Shown: positions 43,799-54,327, counted from the first letter of the stretch. The stretch is DNA of 64,000 nt from Bradyrhizobium frederickii (GCF_004570865.1 NZ_SPQS01000008.1:1-64000), one strand, 5' to 3'. The notes: generated from the sequence alone by a model not told the origin. Numbers and translations are program-made.

Positions 43799-45163
43799 AT
43801 GTCAACGATGGCAATGCCACAACCGACCGCGAGCGAAGCCGCGGTCCGCTACCTCATCACGAACTACAGCCCCAAGGGCAACAAGGTCGGCTGGCTGATG
43901 ATGGCCTCGATCCTGGTCGAGGCCTGGGATCTCTATTCGATCGCCTTCGTGCTGATCTTCATCAAGGAACAGTATAACCCCACTGCACTGATGCTCGGGC
44001 TTGCTGCGGCCGGCACGCAGGGCGGCGCGCTGATCGGCGCACTGCTCGGCGGCTGGCTCTCCGACAAGATCGGCCGCCGCGTCATGTTCCTGGCCACGAT
44101 GGTGCTGTTCATCGTGCTGGCCCTGGCGCAGGCCTTCGTGCCCGATATCACCTGGCTGATCGTGATCCGTTTCCTGCTCGGTATTCCGCTCGGCTCGGAC
44201 ATCTCGACCGGCTACACCTACATCATGGAATCCATGGCCAAGGGTGAGCGCGAGGTCATGGGCAACCGCTGGCAGTTCATGTTCGCGGTCGGCGAGGTCC
44301 TCACCATCGGCGTCATCGTGATCTTCCTCCTGATCGACATGAACCACGAGATGCTGTGGCGGGTGACGCTCGGCCTCGGCGCGGTGCCGGCGCTGATCAT
44401 CCTGATCATGCGGCACGACGTGCCGGAGACGGCGGTATGGCTGGTGCAGAAGGGCCGCTACCGCGAGGCCAAGCAGGTCGCGCGCGAGATGTTCAACGAC
44501 AATCTCGACATGCTGCCGGACCGGGACGTCGAAGTGCCGAAGGTCTCGACCCGCGCATTCCTCGCCGATCTCAGGAAGGATCCGATCCGCTGGCGTGCGA
44601 CGATCTACGGCTGGATCGCCTGCTTCGTGCAGGCCAGCGAGTTCTCGACCTTCGCGTTCTATCTGCCGGTCCTGTTCGTCATGGTCGGCGTGTCGAGCGT
44701 GCTCGGCATCAATCTGGTGACGATGGCGCTGTTCTCCTTCGCCGCATTGTCGGGCTGGGTCGGTCCGCTGCTGACGCCGAAGATCGGCCACCGCGGCATC
44801 TCGATCGCGGGCTTCTCGATCGTGCTGGCCGCGCTGCTGGTCGCGGCCTTCGCGCTCTACACCGACAACAAGATCCTGCTGCCGTTCGCGGCCGCTGCGA
44901 TGTTGTGGGGCCATTATTGGGACGCGTCGAACTGCATGACGATCCCGACCATGGTCGCCAAGCCCAAATATCGCGGCACCGCGAGCGGCTTCGCCTACAT
45001 GTTCGTGAAGCTGCCGTCGTTCCTGGCGATCTTCCTGTTTCCGACGGTGTTCGCCGCGATCGGCCAGGCCAATGCCACGCTGATGGTCGCGATCTTTCCG
45101 CTGATCGGATTGCTTGCCGCGATCTTCATCCTGCCGGAAGTCTACGGCTACGAGAACGACTGA
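43799..45163 (+). CDS. MFS transporter, sugar-acid/metabolite:H+ symporter type
   Basis: 454 residues with 12 membrane helices and the MFS loop GGWLSDKIGRRVMFL between helices 2 and 3 (about 83-97). The signature of the sugar-porter/metabolite-H+ symporter groups is present (LLGIPLGSDISTGYTYIMES). It follows the GntR gene by 27 bases. It probably imports the sugar acid degraded by the divergent operon. Confidence 0.85.
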   Translation: MSTMAMPQPTASEAAVRYLITNYSPKGNKVGWLMMASILVEAWDLYSIAFVLIFIKEQYNPTALMLGLAAAGTQGGALIGALLGGWLSDKIGRRVMFLATMVLFIVLALAQAFVPDITWLIVIRFLLGIPLGSDISTGYTYIMESMAKGEREVMGNRWQFMFAVGEVLTIGVIVIFLLIDMNHEMLWRVTLGLGAVPALIILIMRHDVPETAVWLVQKGRYREAKQVAREMFNDNLDMLPDRDVEVPKVSTRAFLADLRKDPIRWRATIYGWIACFVQASEFSTFAFYLPVLFVMVGVSSVLGINLVTMALFSFAALSGWVGPLLTPKIGHRGISIAGFSIVLAALLVAAFALYTDNKILLPFAAAAMLWGHYWDASNCMTIPTMVAKPKYRGTASGFAYMFVKLPSFLAIFLFPTVFAAIGQANATLMVAIFPLIGLLAAIFILPEVYGYEND

Positions 45164-45172
45164 GAAAAGCTG

Positions 45173-45202
45173 CCCGGTCGCGGCGTCGGCGCCGCGATCG
45201 GG
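45173..45202. terminator. GC-rich hairpin after the MFS gene
   Basis: CCCGGTCGCGGCG at 45173-45185 pairs with CGCCGCGATCGGG at 45190-45202 with one mismatch. It is followed by AGATATTTT and lies between the MFS gene and the next minus-strand gene. Confidence 0.45.
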
Positions 45203-45232
45203 AGATATTTTCGGAGTGCTGCGCGCCGGCGA

Positions 45233-45469
45233 CTACGGACCCAAGAAGACCGGATCGATTCCCGTGCCATGGCCGAGCAGGCCGATCGCCTGAAGCTGGG
45301 CCGAGTGGAGGTCGATCTCCACGATGGCGAACAGGGTGAAGAGCACCAATGCGGTGATGACCAGCAGGGGGTGGGCCGTCTCGGCGCCGCTCTCGCTCGC
45401 TGCGGTGAGGCGCCGGAACGCGCGGCGCAGAAGGGAGCCCTGCGGCAACGCCTTCGATTGGATTGGCAT
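45233..45469 (-). CDS. Small membrane protein, 78 aa
   Basis: Starts MPIQSKALPQGSLLRRAFRR with GGAAGG upstream. One membrane helix (about 34-51, PLLVITALVLFTLFAIVEID), then a periplasmic or cytoplasmic tail LGHGTGIDPVFLGP. A longer frame upstream overlaps the transporter and is not used. Function unknown. Confidence 0.6.
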   Translation of the reverse strand: MPIQSKALPQGSLLRRAFRRLTAASESGAETAHPLLVITALVLFTLFAIVEIDLHSAQLQAIGLLGHGTGIDPVFLGP

Positions 45470-45591
45470 GATGAACCTTCCTTGCCGCGCGATATCCATC
45501 CGATTTGCGCGACACTCGATTCTTAGCCACGGCGCCGCCACCGGCATTGACGCACCGCAAACAGCTTGCACTTCATTTCGAAAGTTGGGCC

Positions 45592-46863
45592 TTACCTGAT
45601 GGCCGCCGCCAGCGCCCCGATCAATGCGGGCGGCGTCACCAGGAGGCCGAGCTTGAGGAACGGCCAGGCGCCGACCTCGATCTTTTCCCTGCGGAGCGCG
45701 ACCAGCCAGAGGATGGTGGCGAGCGATCCGGTGACCGACAGATTGGGGCCGAGGTCGACGCCGATCAGGATGGCGCTGACGACGGGTGCGGGCAAATGAT
45801 CGGCGGCGGCGACCGAGCCGGCGACGAGGCCGACCGGCAGGTTGTTGGCGATGTTGTCGGCGAGCGCGGTCGCAATGCCGACGCTCCAGGCCGCCTGGGG
45901 AGCCGATTGCGCCACCGCCTGGTGCAGCAGTGCGCTGAGCTGCGCGATCACGCCGGTCCTGATCAGCGCTTCCACCATGACGAAGAGCCCGCCGACCAGC
46001 GGCAGCACGCTCCAGGATACGCCCCGCAGCACCGGCAAAGGCGACTGCCTGCTGAGCAGCAGCACGATTGCGGCCGTCACGCCGCCGCAGATGAAGGTCG
46101 GCAGGCCCAGTTGCTTGTCCAGCGCCGACGCCGTGACCAGCACGACGCCGATCGCGACGATGCCGACGGCCGTCAGCTTGCCGCCGCGGCCGAGCTTGGG
46201 ATGCGGCACGCGGCGCGCAATCGTTTCCTCCTTCAGCGCGCGGTGCTGGGTCAGGCGCAGCAGGATGTAGGTCAGCAGGATCGAGGCCATTGATGGCAGC
46301 GCGAACAGGCGCAGCCATTCGGTCAGCGGCGGCATGCGCGCGCCGAACACGACGAGATTGGCCGGATTGGAGATCGGCAGCACGAAGCTCGCGGCATTGG
46401 CGATGAAGGCGCAAACGAAGAGATAGGGCAGCGGCTTTGCGCCGGCCGCGCGCGTCGCGGCATAGACGGCGGGCGTCAGCACGATCGCGGTGGCGTCGTT
46501 GGAGAGCAGCACCGTCACGAGCGTGCCGACGAGATAGATCAGCAGGAACAGCCGCTGAGGCGAGCCGGCCGCGTATTCCACCGCGAGCGCGGCGAGATAG
46601 TCGAACAGGCCCTCGAGCCGCGCGAGCTCGGCGATCAGCATCATGCCGATCAGGAAGAGGTAGACGTCGAGGCCCTTTTCGATTCCAGTGAGCGCGTCCT
46701 GCCATGGCAGCAGGCCGAGTAGCACCAGCGCGCTTGCGCCGATCACGGCCCAGACCGCCTCGGGCAGGCGAAACGGACGGATGATGACGCCTGCGGTCGC
46801 GACGACGATGATGCTCCAGGCCCAGATGGCGTCAGACGGCGGGGTCGGCAAGTCGATCTCCAA
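45592..46863 (-). CDS. ArsB/SLC13-type anion transporter
   Basis: 423 residues with about 11-12 membrane helices. The signature LLSNDATAIVLTPAVYAATR and the second half-repeat ALADNIANNLPVGLVAGS are those of the ArsB/NhaD/CitM ion-transporter superfamily. Members efflux arsenite or carry carboxylates. No arsR or arsC gene is adjacent, so arsenite export is not supported by context. No symbol is given. Confidence 0.8.
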   Translation of the reverse strand: MEIDLPTPPSDAIWAWSIIVVATAGVIIRPFRLPEAVWAVIGASALVLLGLLPWQDALTGIEKGLDVYLFLIGMMLIAELARLEGLFDYLAALAVEYAAGSPQRLFLLIYLVGTLVTVLLSNDATAIVLTPAVYAATRAAGAKPLPYLFVCAFIANAASFVLPISNPANLVVFGARMPPLTEWLRLFALPSMASILLTYILLRLTQHRALKEETIARRVPHPKLGRGGKLTAVGIVAIGVVLVTASALDKQLGLPTFICGGVTAAIVLLLSRQSPLPVLRGVSWSVLPLVGGLFVMVEALIRTGVIAQLSALLHQAVAQSAPQAAWSVGIATALADNIANNLPVGLVAGSVAAADHLPAPVVSAILIGVDLGPNLSVTGSLATILWLVALRREKIEVGAWPFLKLGLLVTPPALIGALAAAIR

Positions 46864-47009
46864 AATCCGCCCCTGACTACCGTGCCCGGGACTGATCCGC
46901 CAGCCTCAATAGGGCGCCGCCCATGTGGCGGGCAAAACCTGCAAAACCCGGATCGGCGCGCGCTTGAGGCGCGCGTGTCCGGGACGACAGCGGTCTGGCT
47001 GGCTCACAT

Positions 47010-49475
47010 CTACCGCGCCACCGACAGCTTCTCCGTGATCGCCTTGCGCAGGATGCGCGACAGCGATTCCACCGAATACGGCTTCTGGATCAGTTCGAAA
47101 CCGCGATGGGCGTTTTCGGCGAGCACGTTGCTGTAGCCGGAGGTGAGCACCACGGGCAGGCCGGGATAGCGCTCGCGGATGATGCCGGCGAGCTCGACGC
47201 CGTTCATGCCGGGCATGATGACGTCGGAGAAGACGAGGTCGACGGCGAATTCGTTCTCGCCGAGGATGGCAAGGGCCGCATTGGCGTTGGCGACGCGGCG
47301 GACGACATAGCCGAGATCTTCCAGCAGCTCGGTCGAGAACTGACCGACATCGTCATTGTCCTCGACCACGAGCACGCGGTAGCCGCGCCCGGTGGTGGCG
47401 GCTTCGTGGGTCAGCGCCGCGGCTTCCTTCTCGGCGACAGGGCTCTGTGCCTGCGGCAGGTAGATGGTGAAGGTGGCGCCTTTGCCTTGCATGCTCGTCA
47501 CCGCGATGTCGCCCTCGGACTGCTTCGCGAAGCCGAAGGCCTGGCTGAGGCCGAGGCCCGTACCCTTGCCGACCTCCTTGGTGGTGAAGAACGGCTCGAA
47601 GATCGATTCGAGATGTTCCGGCGCGATGCCGCTGCCGGTGTCGGCAACGGAGATGGCGACGTAGTCGCCGCCGCGCGCAGACTGCGCGCGCAGGCTGGGG
47701 ATGCCGGAGACCTTGCGCACGGCGATGGTGAGGCGGCCTTCGCCGTCCATGGCGTCGCGGGCATTGATGGCGAGATTGATCAGCGCGGTCTCGAACTGGG
47801 CGATGTCGGCGACGGTGAAGCAGTCGGCGTCGTGAATCTCCACCGCGATGTCGATACGGCCGCCGACCAGCGGCCGGACCAGTTGCGCGACGGCCTCGAC
47901 CTGGCTGCTGACGTTAAATATCTGGGGCTTCAGCGGCTGCCGGCGCGCGAACGCCAGGAGCTGCGCGGTCAGCTTGGAAGCGCGTTCGACCGTCTCGGAG
48001 ATGGCATCGACATAGCGGCGGCGGCGCTCTTCCGGCAGCTCGCGGCGGCGCAGGAAATCGGTGGCCGAGCGGATGATGGTGAGGAGGTTGTTGAAGTCAT
48101 GGGCGACGCCGCCGGTGAGCTGGCCGATCGCTTCCATCTTCTGCGACTGCCGCAAGGCTTCCTCGCCGCGGCGCCGCTCGGTGATGTCGACGGCCTCGGG
48201 CACGGCGCCGGTGATGTTGCCCTGGCGGTCGAGCACGGGGCGCATGCCGAAGTCGAAATCGCGCTCGCCGATGGGAAGGCGCAGGCGCATCTCCAGCCGC
48301 ACGGGCTCGCCCTTGAGCACGGTGTCGAAGGCCTCGCGCACGGCGGCGCTCATGCCCTCGGTGCCGGTGAACCAGGGCGTGTCCCAGAACGGCTTTCCGA
48401 TCACGTCCGCGGCGCTCGCCTTGATGCCGTCGAGCGCGGTGCGGTTGGCATAGAGCAATTCGCCCTCGAGGTTGACCAGGCCCTGATATTGGTTGCTGGT
48501 GGCCAGGATGGCGCGGAGCCGGGACTCGTTGGACTCGAGCTCGGCAGTGCGCTCGGCGATGCGCTGTTCCAGCGTCTCGTTAAGTTGTCGCAGCTCGATC
48601 TCGGCCTGCTTGGCGACGGTGATGTCGTGGGCCACGCCGATGAAGCCGATATGCTTGCCGGTCGGATCCCAACGCGGCTGCGATTCCGAGCGCAGCCAGC
48701 GCCATTCGCCGCTGGCGTTCCTGTAACGCGCTTCCAGCACGAAGGGCTTGAGCGACGCTTCGCCCTCAACGGATTGCTGCAGCACGTGCGGCAGGTCGTC
48801 GGGATGCAGCACCTTGCGCCAGTCGAAGTCGATGGCCTGATCGTAGGGCAGGCCGACGAAGTCGACATAGGCCTGGTTGGCGAAGGAGCGCTTGCGGTCG
48901 AGCTTGGTCACCCAGATCGGCACCGGCGCGCTGTCGGCGATCAGGCGGAAGCGCTCCTCGCTCTCGCGCAGGGTCTCGCGGGCGAGCATCTGATCGGTGA
49001 CGTCGATATGGGCGCCGACGAGGCGGTTGGCGCGGCCATCCTTGTCGCGTTCGATCTTGGCGACGACCCGGATCCAGCGGGTCTCGCCGTCATTGGGGCG
49101 GATGATGCGATATTCCGCCGTGTAGTCCTCGCTGGTGCCGGCGAGCGCATCGATGAAGTGCTTGACGGCGGCGTCGCGGTCGTCGGGATGGAGACGATTG
49201 ACCCAATCCTCGTGCGACTCCTGGGCAGCTTCCGACGGCAGGCCATGGATGATCAGATACTCAGGCGAACGGCGATTCTTGAAGCCCTCGCGAAAGTCGA
49301 CTTCGACGCCGCCGACCTTGCCGATGCGCTGGATGCGTGCCAGCTCGGCCTCGCGCTCCTGGAGCGCGCGATAGGCGTTGTCGCGCTCGCGCGCGACGTC
49401 TTCGAGGTGCTGGCGCAGCCTTTCGGCGGCGATGGTCTCGGGCAAGGGATCATTCAAGGCATCGGCCGTTGTCAT
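47010..49475 (-). CDS. Hybrid PAS-PAS-PAS histidine kinase with receiver
   Basis: About 821 residues. Three PAS domains (about 60-175, 180-300, 320-445), phospho-His in [16 protein letters not shown], the ATP-binding domain with [31 protein letters not shown] and a C-terminal receiver (VVEDNDD, acceptor Asp in VFSDVIMPG, QKPYS). No membrane segment, so it senses a cytosolic cue. The start is ATG 49475 or GTG 49487. An orphan kinase with no partner regulator adjacent. Confidence 0.9.
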   Translation of the reverse strand: MTTADALNDPLPETIAAERLRQHLEDVARERDNAYRALQEREAELARIQRIGKVGGVEVDFREGFKNRRSPEYLIIHGLPSEAAQESHEDWVNRLHPDDRDAAVKHFIDALAGTSEDYTAEYRIIRPNDGETRWIRVVAKIERDKDGRANRLVGAHIDVTDQMLARETLRESEERFRLIADSAPVPIWVTKLDRKRSFANQAYVDFVGLPYDQAIDFDWRKVLHPDDLPHVLQQSVEGEASLKPFVLEARYRNASGEWRWLRSESQPRWDPTGKHIGFIGVAHDITVAKQAEIELRQLNETLEQRIAERTAELESNESRLRAILATSNQYQGLVNLEGELLYANRTALDGIKASAADVIGKPFWDTPWFTGTEGMSAAVREAFDTVLKGEPVRLEMRLRLPIGERDFDFGMRPVLDRQGNITGAVPEAVDITERRRGEEALRQSQKMEAIGQLTGGVAHDFNNLLTIIRSATDFLRRRELPEERRRRYVDAISETVERASKLTAQLLAFARRQPLKPQIFNVSSQVEAVAQLVRPLVGGRIDIAVEIHDADCFTVADIAQFETALINLAINARDAMDGEGRLTIAVRKVSGIPSLRAQSARGGDYVAISVADTGSGIAPEHLESIFEPFFTTKEVGKGTGLGLSQAFGFAKQSEGDIAVTSMQGKGATFTIYLPQAQSPVAEKEAAALTHEAATTGRGYRVLVVEDNDDVGQFSTELLEDLGYVVRRVANANAALAILGENEFAVDLVFSDVIMPGMNGVELAGIIRERYPGLPVVLTSGYSNVLAENAHRGFELIQKPYSVESLSRILRKAITEKLSVAR

Positions 49476-49708
49476 GCGGGAGCGCACGTGCCGGACCGAT
49501 ATTCACACAGACGGAGCGTGATGGCCATTGCCTACAAGGGAGCGCGTCGCGGGAAAATGAGGACTTGCGCGGACCGCAAAGACTACGTCATGCCAATGCC
49601 CGGTCTGGCAATTTGTTCCAGAGACTGGAACGATCAGCCGGCGGACGCGTCGTCGCGAGGCGCAATGACCAGCTTCCATGAAGCTCTCCTTTCCGAAGAG
49701 GCTAGATC

Positions 49709-50791
49709 TTGAAGCTCTTTCTCTGCCAGACCTGCGGCAACGTGCTGTATTTCGAAAATCGCGCCTGCGAACGCTGCGGCCATCGGGTCGCTTTCCTGCC
49801 GGAGCAGGAAACGATGTCGGCGATCGAGCCGGACGGAGAGGCCTGGAGGATGCTGGCCAGCAAGGGCGAAAGCCGGATGCTGTGCCGGAACGCCGGGTAC
49901 GACGCCTGCAACTGGCTCACGGACGCGGACGACGCCACCGGCTATTGCCGCGCCTGCCGCCACAATGGGATGGTGCCGAACCTCGCGGATCCGGCCCAGC
50001 TCGCCGGCTGGCGCGAGTTGGAGGTGGCGAAACACCGTCTGTTCTATTCCCTGATCCGCTGGAAGCTGCCCCTCCGGACGCGGCAGGAAGACCCCAGGCA
50101 TGGTCTGATCTTCAATTTCCTCGCCGACGATCCAAACAGCGGCGAGAGGATCCTGACCGGGCACGACAACGGTCTGATCACGATCGCGCTCACCGAAGCC
50201 GATACCATCGAGCGCGAGCGGCGCAGGCTCGAGATGGGCGAGCCGTACCGCACGCTGCTCGGGCATTTCCGTCACGAGGTCGGGCACTATTTCTGGGACG
50301 TGCTGGTGCAGGGCGGCGGCAAGCTCGAGGAATGCCGCGCGGTCTTCGGTGATGATTCCATCGATTACGGCCAGGCCCTGCAGCGCCATTATGCCGATGG
50401 CCCGCCGCCGGATTGGCAGCAGACCTACGTCTCGGCCTATGCCACGACCCACCCCTGGGAAGATTTCGCCGAGACCTGGGCGCACTATGTCCACATCGTG
50501 GATGCTCTGGAGATGGCCGGCGAGTTCGGCATGGAGGTGCGCCCCAAGGTCGACCGCGACGGGGAGTTGACGGCGCGCATCCGCTTCAACCCCTACGAGG
50601 CCCGCGATGTCGAAGCGCTGGTCAACGCATGGCTGCCCTTCACCTTCGCCATGAACAACGTCAACCGCGCCATGGGCCTGCGCGACCTCTATCCGTTCAT
50701 CCTGTCGCCCGCGGTGGTCGGCAAGCTGGGCTTCATTCACGGCCTGGTCCGGGACGTGGCCAAGTCCGCGTCCAGGCCCGGGAAGGCGTAG
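49709..50791 (+). CDS. Putative zinc-binding metallopeptidase (Peptidase_Mx type)
   Basis: 360 residues. N-terminal zinc ribbon (LCQTCGNVLYFENRACERCG, about 6-25), then a second Cys set (MLCRNAGYDACNW, YCRACRHNG), and the catalytic motif GHFRHEVGHYFWD (HExxH) with a later ETWAHY. The start is TTG at 49709 with GAAGAGG upstream. Length and layout match the putative zinc-binding metallopeptidase family. Function in the cytosol not known. Confidence 0.8.
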   Translation: MKLFLCQTCGNVLYFENRACERCGHRVAFLPEQETMSAIEPDGEAWRMLASKGESRMLCRNAGYDACNWLTDADDATGYCRACRHNGMVPNLADPAQLAGWRELEVAKHRLFYSLIRWKLPLRTRQEDPRHGLIFNFLADDPNSGERILTGHDNGLITIALTEADTIERERRRLEMGEPYRTLLGHFRHEVGHYFWDVLVQGGGKLEECRAVFGDDSIDYGQALQRHYADGPPPDWQQTYVSAYATTHPWEDFAETWAHYVHIVDALEMAGEFGMEVRPKVDRDGELTARIRFNPYEARDVEALVNAWLPFTFAMNNVNRAMGLRDLYPFILSPAVVGKLGFIHGLVRDVAKSASRPGKA

Positions 50792-50981
50792 GGCACAAGG
50801 GGGCTCGGCAGCCCCGTTCCCAAACCGGTTTCGGTCTTGCGCTGGTACGCCAGAAGCGGGCCGGATTTAGACCGTTGCCTCCAGCCCATTTTGATGTACC
50901 ACGGAAGCCACACGGCCCGTCCCCCATAGGCCCCAACGGTCAGGGAAGGGTCCCGCCCAAGGTCGAAACTCAAGAAAAAGC

Positions 50982-52997
50982 ATGTTCAAACGCATTCTGA
51001 TCGCCAATCGCGGCGAAATCGCCTGCCGGGTCATCAAGACCGCTCGCCGCATGGGAATTCAGACGGTTGCCGTCTATTCCGAGGCCGACCGCGACGCCCT
51101 GCATGTCGAGATGGCCGACGAGGCCGTGCTGATCGGCCCGCCGGCAGCCGCTGAGAGCTATCTGGTGATCGAGAAGATCGTGGAGGCCTGCCGCAAGACG
51201 GGCGCCGAGGCGGTGCATCCCGGCTACGGCTTCTTGTCCGAGCGCGAGTCGTTTCCGCGCGCGCTGGAGGCGGCCGGGATCGTCTTCGTCGGTCCCAACC
51301 CCGGCGCGATCGCGGCGATGGGCGACAAGATCGAGTCGAAGAAGGCGGCCGCCAAGGCCAAGGTCTCGACCGTGCCGGGCCATCTCGGCGTCATCGAGGA
51401 CGACAAGCACGCGGTCAAGATCGCCGACGAGATTGGCTACCCCGTGATGATCAAGGCCTCCGCGGGCGGTGGCGGCAAGGGCATGCGCATCGCGCATTCG
51501 AAGGCCGAGGTCGCCGAAGGCTTCAATCTCGCCAAGGCCGAGGCCAAGGCCTCGTTTGGCGACGACCGCGTCTTCGTCGAAAAGTTCATCGTCGATCCCC
51601 GCCACATCGAGATCCAGGTGCTGGGCGACAAGCACGGCAACGTCATCTATCTCGGCGAGCGCGAATGCTCGATCCAGCGCCGCAACCAGAAGGTCATCGA
51701 GGAGGCGCCGTCGCCGCTGCTCGACGAGGCGACGCGCCGCAAGATGGGCGAGCAGGCGGTCGCGCTGGCGAAAGCCGTGAACTATGATTCCGCCGGCACC
51801 GTCGAGTTCGTCGCCGGGCAGGACAAGAGCTTCTATTTCCTGGAGATGAACACGCGCCTCCAGGTCGAGCATCCCGTCACCGAGCTCGTCACCGGCATCG
51901 ATCTCGTCGAGCAGATGATCCGCGTTGCCGCCGGCGAGAAGCTCGCCCTCGCGCAGAAGGACGTCACGCTGACGGGCTGGGCGGTGGAATCGCGTCTCTA
52001 TGCCGAAGATCCGTTCCGCAACTTCCTGCCCTCGATCGGGCGGCTCGTGAAGTATCGCCCGCCGGCGGAAGCAAGCCAGGACGGCATCACCATCCGCAAC
52101 GACACCGGCGTGCAGGAGGGCGGCGAGATCTCGATCCATTACGATCCGATGATCGCCAAGCTCGTCACCCACGCGCCGTCGCGCGCGGCTGCGATCGAGG
52201 CGCAGTCGACCGCGCTGGATTCGTTCTATGTCGACGGCATCCGTCACAACATCCCATTCCTGTCGGCGCTGATGCATCATCCGCGCTGGCGCGAGGGGCG
52301 GCTGTCGACCGGCTTCATTGCCGAGGAATTTCCCAGGGGTTTTGCGGTGCGCGTGCCGGAAGGCGAGGTCGCACGGCGCATCGCCGCGGTCGGCGCCGCC
52401 ATCGATCACGTGCTGGGGGAGCGCAAGCGGCAGATCTCGGGCCAGATGGGCGGCCGCGTCGTGCAGCGCGAGCGGCGGCGCGCGGTCTGGCTCGACCGCC
52501 AGGAGATCCAGCTCGAGGTCGCGCGCGAGGGCGAGGCGATCGCGATCCGCTTCGTCGACGCGGAGGGCAAGGCCGGCAACGCGCATCTGCTGGCCTCGCC
52601 ATGGAAGCCGGGTGATCCGGTCTGGCAGGGCACCATCGACGGCCAGTTCATCGCGGTGCAGGCGCGGCCGATCCCGAACGGTATTCGCCTCGCGCATCAG
52701 GGTGTCGAGGTGCCGGTCTATGTCTGGACCGAAGCGGAGGCGACCTCTGCGCGGCTGATGCCGGTGACGACGGCCTCCGACAGCGGCAAGAAGCTGCTCT
52801 GTCCGATGCCCGGCCTCGTGGTCTCGATCGCGGTGAGCGAGGGGCAGGAGGTCAAGGCCGGCGAGACGCTGGCGGTGGTCGAAGCCATGAAGATGCAGAA
52901 CGTGCTGCGCGCCGAGCAGGACGGCACGGTGAAGAAGATCCACGCCAGCGCCGGCGCGACGCTGGCGGTGGACGCGCTGATCCTGGAGTTTGCGTGA
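50982..52997 (+). CDS. pccA: Propionyl-CoA/acetyl-CoA carboxylase alpha subunit
   Basis: 671 residues: biotin carboxylase domains (MFKRILIANRGEIACRVIKT, KASAGGGGKGMRI ATP-grasp, NTRLQVEHPVTE), a BT linker domain (about 470-590), and a C-terminal biotinyl domain with EAMKMQN, biotinylated Lys637. It carboxylates biotin with ATP and bicarbonate for propionyl-CoA to methylmalonyl-CoA. The beta subunit (pccB) is not in this window. Start ATG 50982. Confidence 0.93.
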   Translation: MFKRILIANRGEIACRVIKTARRMGIQTVAVYSEADRDALHVEMADEAVLIGPPAAAESYLVIEKIVEACRKTGAEAVHPGYGFLSERESFPRALEAAGIVFVGPNPGAIAAMGDKIESKKAAAKAKVSTVPGHLGVIEDDKHAVKIADEIGYPVMIKASAGGGGKGMRIAHSKAEVAEGFNLAKAEAKASFGDDRVFVEKFIVDPRHIEIQVLGDKHGNVIYLGERECSIQRRNQKVIEEAPSPLLDEATRRKMGEQAVALAKAVNYDSAGTVEFVAGQDKSFYFLEMNTRLQVEHPVTELVTGIDLVEQMIRVAAGEKLALAQKDVTLTGWAVESRLYAEDPFRNFLPSIGRLVKYRPPAEASQDGITIRNDTGVQEGGEISIHYDPMIAKLVTHAPSRAAAIEAQSTALDSFYVDGIRHNIPFLSALMHHPRWREGRLSTGFIAEEFPRGFAVRVPEGEVARRIAAVGAAIDHVLGERKRQISGQMGGRVVQRERRRAVWLDRQEIQLEVAREGEAIAIRFVDAEGKAGNAHLLASPWKPGDPVWQGTIDGQFIAVQARPIPNGIRLAHQGVEVPVYVWTEAEATSARLMPVTTASDSGKKLLCPMPGLVVSIAVSEGQEVKAGETLAVVEAMKMQNVLRAEQDGTVKKIHASAGATLAVDALILEFA

Positions 52998-53023
52998 AGC
53001 GCTTCAGGCACAACAGAAGACCC

Positions 53024-53123
53024 TCACCCTGAGGAGCCGCGCCTTCGCGGCGTCTCGAAGGGCGAGGCCACCAGCCGGGCCTGCATCCTTCGAGACGCGC
53101 GAAGAGCGCGCCCTCAGGATGAG
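53024..53123. repeat. Dispersed CCTCAGGATGAGG-type repeat
   Basis: Starts CCTCACCCTGAGGAGCCGCG and ends GCGCCCTCAGGATGAGGAA with central GTCTCGAAGG and CATCCTTCGAGACGC inverted to each other. Same family as 19905-20050. Confidence 0.6.
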
Positions 53124-53143
53124 GAATTTGGAGTGAGGCACCC

Positions 53144-54010
53144 ATGGCCTTTCGTTCCCGCCGCGAGCAACTTCGCTCCATCCTGTCGGGCGCAACTTGC
53201 GTCCATCCCGGCTCGGTCTACGACGCCATCTCAATCCGTATCGCCGAGGATCTCGGCTTTCCGCTCGGCATGTTCGGCGGTTCGGTTGCCTCGCTTGCCG
53301 TGCTCGGTGATCCCGACGTCACGCTGATCACGCTCACCGAACTCGCCGAGCAGATGCGACGGATGTCGCGCGCCTCCGCGCTGCCAGTGCTGGTCGATGC
53401 CGATCACGGCTACGGCAATGCGCTCAACGTGCGCCGTACCGTGCAGGAGCTGGAGGCCGCGGGCGCCGCCGGCCTCACCATCGAGGACACGCTGCTGCCG
53501 GCTGCCTTCGGCGAGGCGAAGACGCAGCTGATCCCGCTCGAGGAAGGCGTCGGCAAGATGAAGGCCGCGCTCGGCGGCCGGGGCGATCCCTCGCTGGTCA
53601 TCATGGGCCGCACGGGAGCGGCTTCCATCACCTCGATCGAAGATGCGATCCGCCGCGCCAAGGCCTATGAGGCCGCCGGTGTCGATGCGCTGTTCTTCAC
53701 CGGCATCAAGTCGCGCGCCGAGCTGGAGGCGGTGAGCGCTGCGACGCGCCTGCCGATCGTGCTCGGCGGCGCGCCCGAGGACTTGAACCCGCTCGATTAC
53801 CTCGCGGGTCAGCGCGTCCGCATCGCGCTGCAGGGCCATGCGCCGATCGCGGCCGCGACACAGGCCGTCTACGAGACCCTGAAGGCGCTTCGCGAAGGTG
53901 CTTCGCCGAAAAGCCTCAGAGGGCTCGCATCCTCGGAGCTGACGGCCCGCATCATGCGCGAGGCCGATGTCAGGGTGCGCAGCGCCGACCTCCTCGGATT
54001 GAAAAAATGA
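53144..54010 (+). CDS. Isocitrate lyase/PEP mutase family, oxaloacetate decarboxylase type
   Basis: 288 residues. TIM barrel with the family motif [19 protein letters not shown] (catalytic metal Asp), [15 protein letters not shown] and ALFFTGIKS. This sequence pattern is that of the PA4872-like oxaloacetate decarboxylases rather than of isocitrate lyase (it lacks the KKCGH-type catalytic Cys motif). It would turn oxaloacetate to pyruvate. The stop overlaps the acylphosphatase start by ATGA. Confidence 0.82.
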   Translation: MAFRSRREQLRSILSGATCVHPGSVYDAISIRIAEDLGFPLGMFGGSVASLAVLGDPDVTLITLTELAEQMRRMSRASALPVLVDADHGYGNALNVRRTVQELEAAGAAGLTIEDTLLPAAFGEAKTQLIPLEEGVGKMKAALGGRGDPSLVIMGRTGAASITSIEDAIRRAKAYEAAGVDALFFTGIKSRAELEAVSAATRLPIVLGGAPEDLNPLDYLAGQRVRIALQGHAPIAAATQAVYETLKALREGASPKSLRGLASSELTARIMREADVRVRSADLLGLKK

Positions 54011-54306
54011 GCCGGGCGATTCTCCAGGTGATGATCCGCGGGCGCGTGCAGGGCGTCGGCTACCGGGCCTGGGTCGAGTATCAGGCGACGGCAAGCGGCC
54101 TCGAAGGCTGGGTTCGCAACCGCCGCGACGGCAGCGTGGAAGCGCTGTTCGCCGGCACGCCGAAGCATGTCGCCGACATGGTCGCACTGTGCCGCCACGG
54201 CCCGCCATCCTCACGCGTCGACAGTGTGACGAGCGAGACCGCCGGTGCGGATGAGCTGAACTTGCGCCGGGCAGGGGAGGCGTTTTCGGTGTTGCCGACG
54301 GTGTAG
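54007..54306 (+). CDS. acyP: Acylphosphatase
   Basis: 99 residues with [13 protein letters not shown] (conserved Arg) and [15 protein letters not shown] (catalytic Asn): the two acylphosphatase motifs. It hydrolyses acyl phosphates. The start overlaps the oxaloacetate decarboxylase stop by 4 bases, so the genes are coupled. Standard size of the family (about 90-100 residues). Confidence 0.9.
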   Translation: MSRAILQVMIRGRVQGVGYRAWVEYQATASGLEGWVRNRRDGSVEALFAGTPKHVADMVALCRHGPPSSRVDSVTSETAGADELNLRRAGEAFSVLPTV

Positions 54307-54327
54307 GTGGCTCTGAAGAAGAGTCGT

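Noticed and set aside
45592..46863. Arsenic resistance operon
   Set aside because: The transporter has the ArsB pattern but no arsR, arsC or arsH is adjacent; the ArsR gene at 24493 is far away and of a different subtype.
47106..49712. 868-codon plus-strand open frame
   Set aside because: Complement of the hybrid kinase gene; an effect of high third-position GC.
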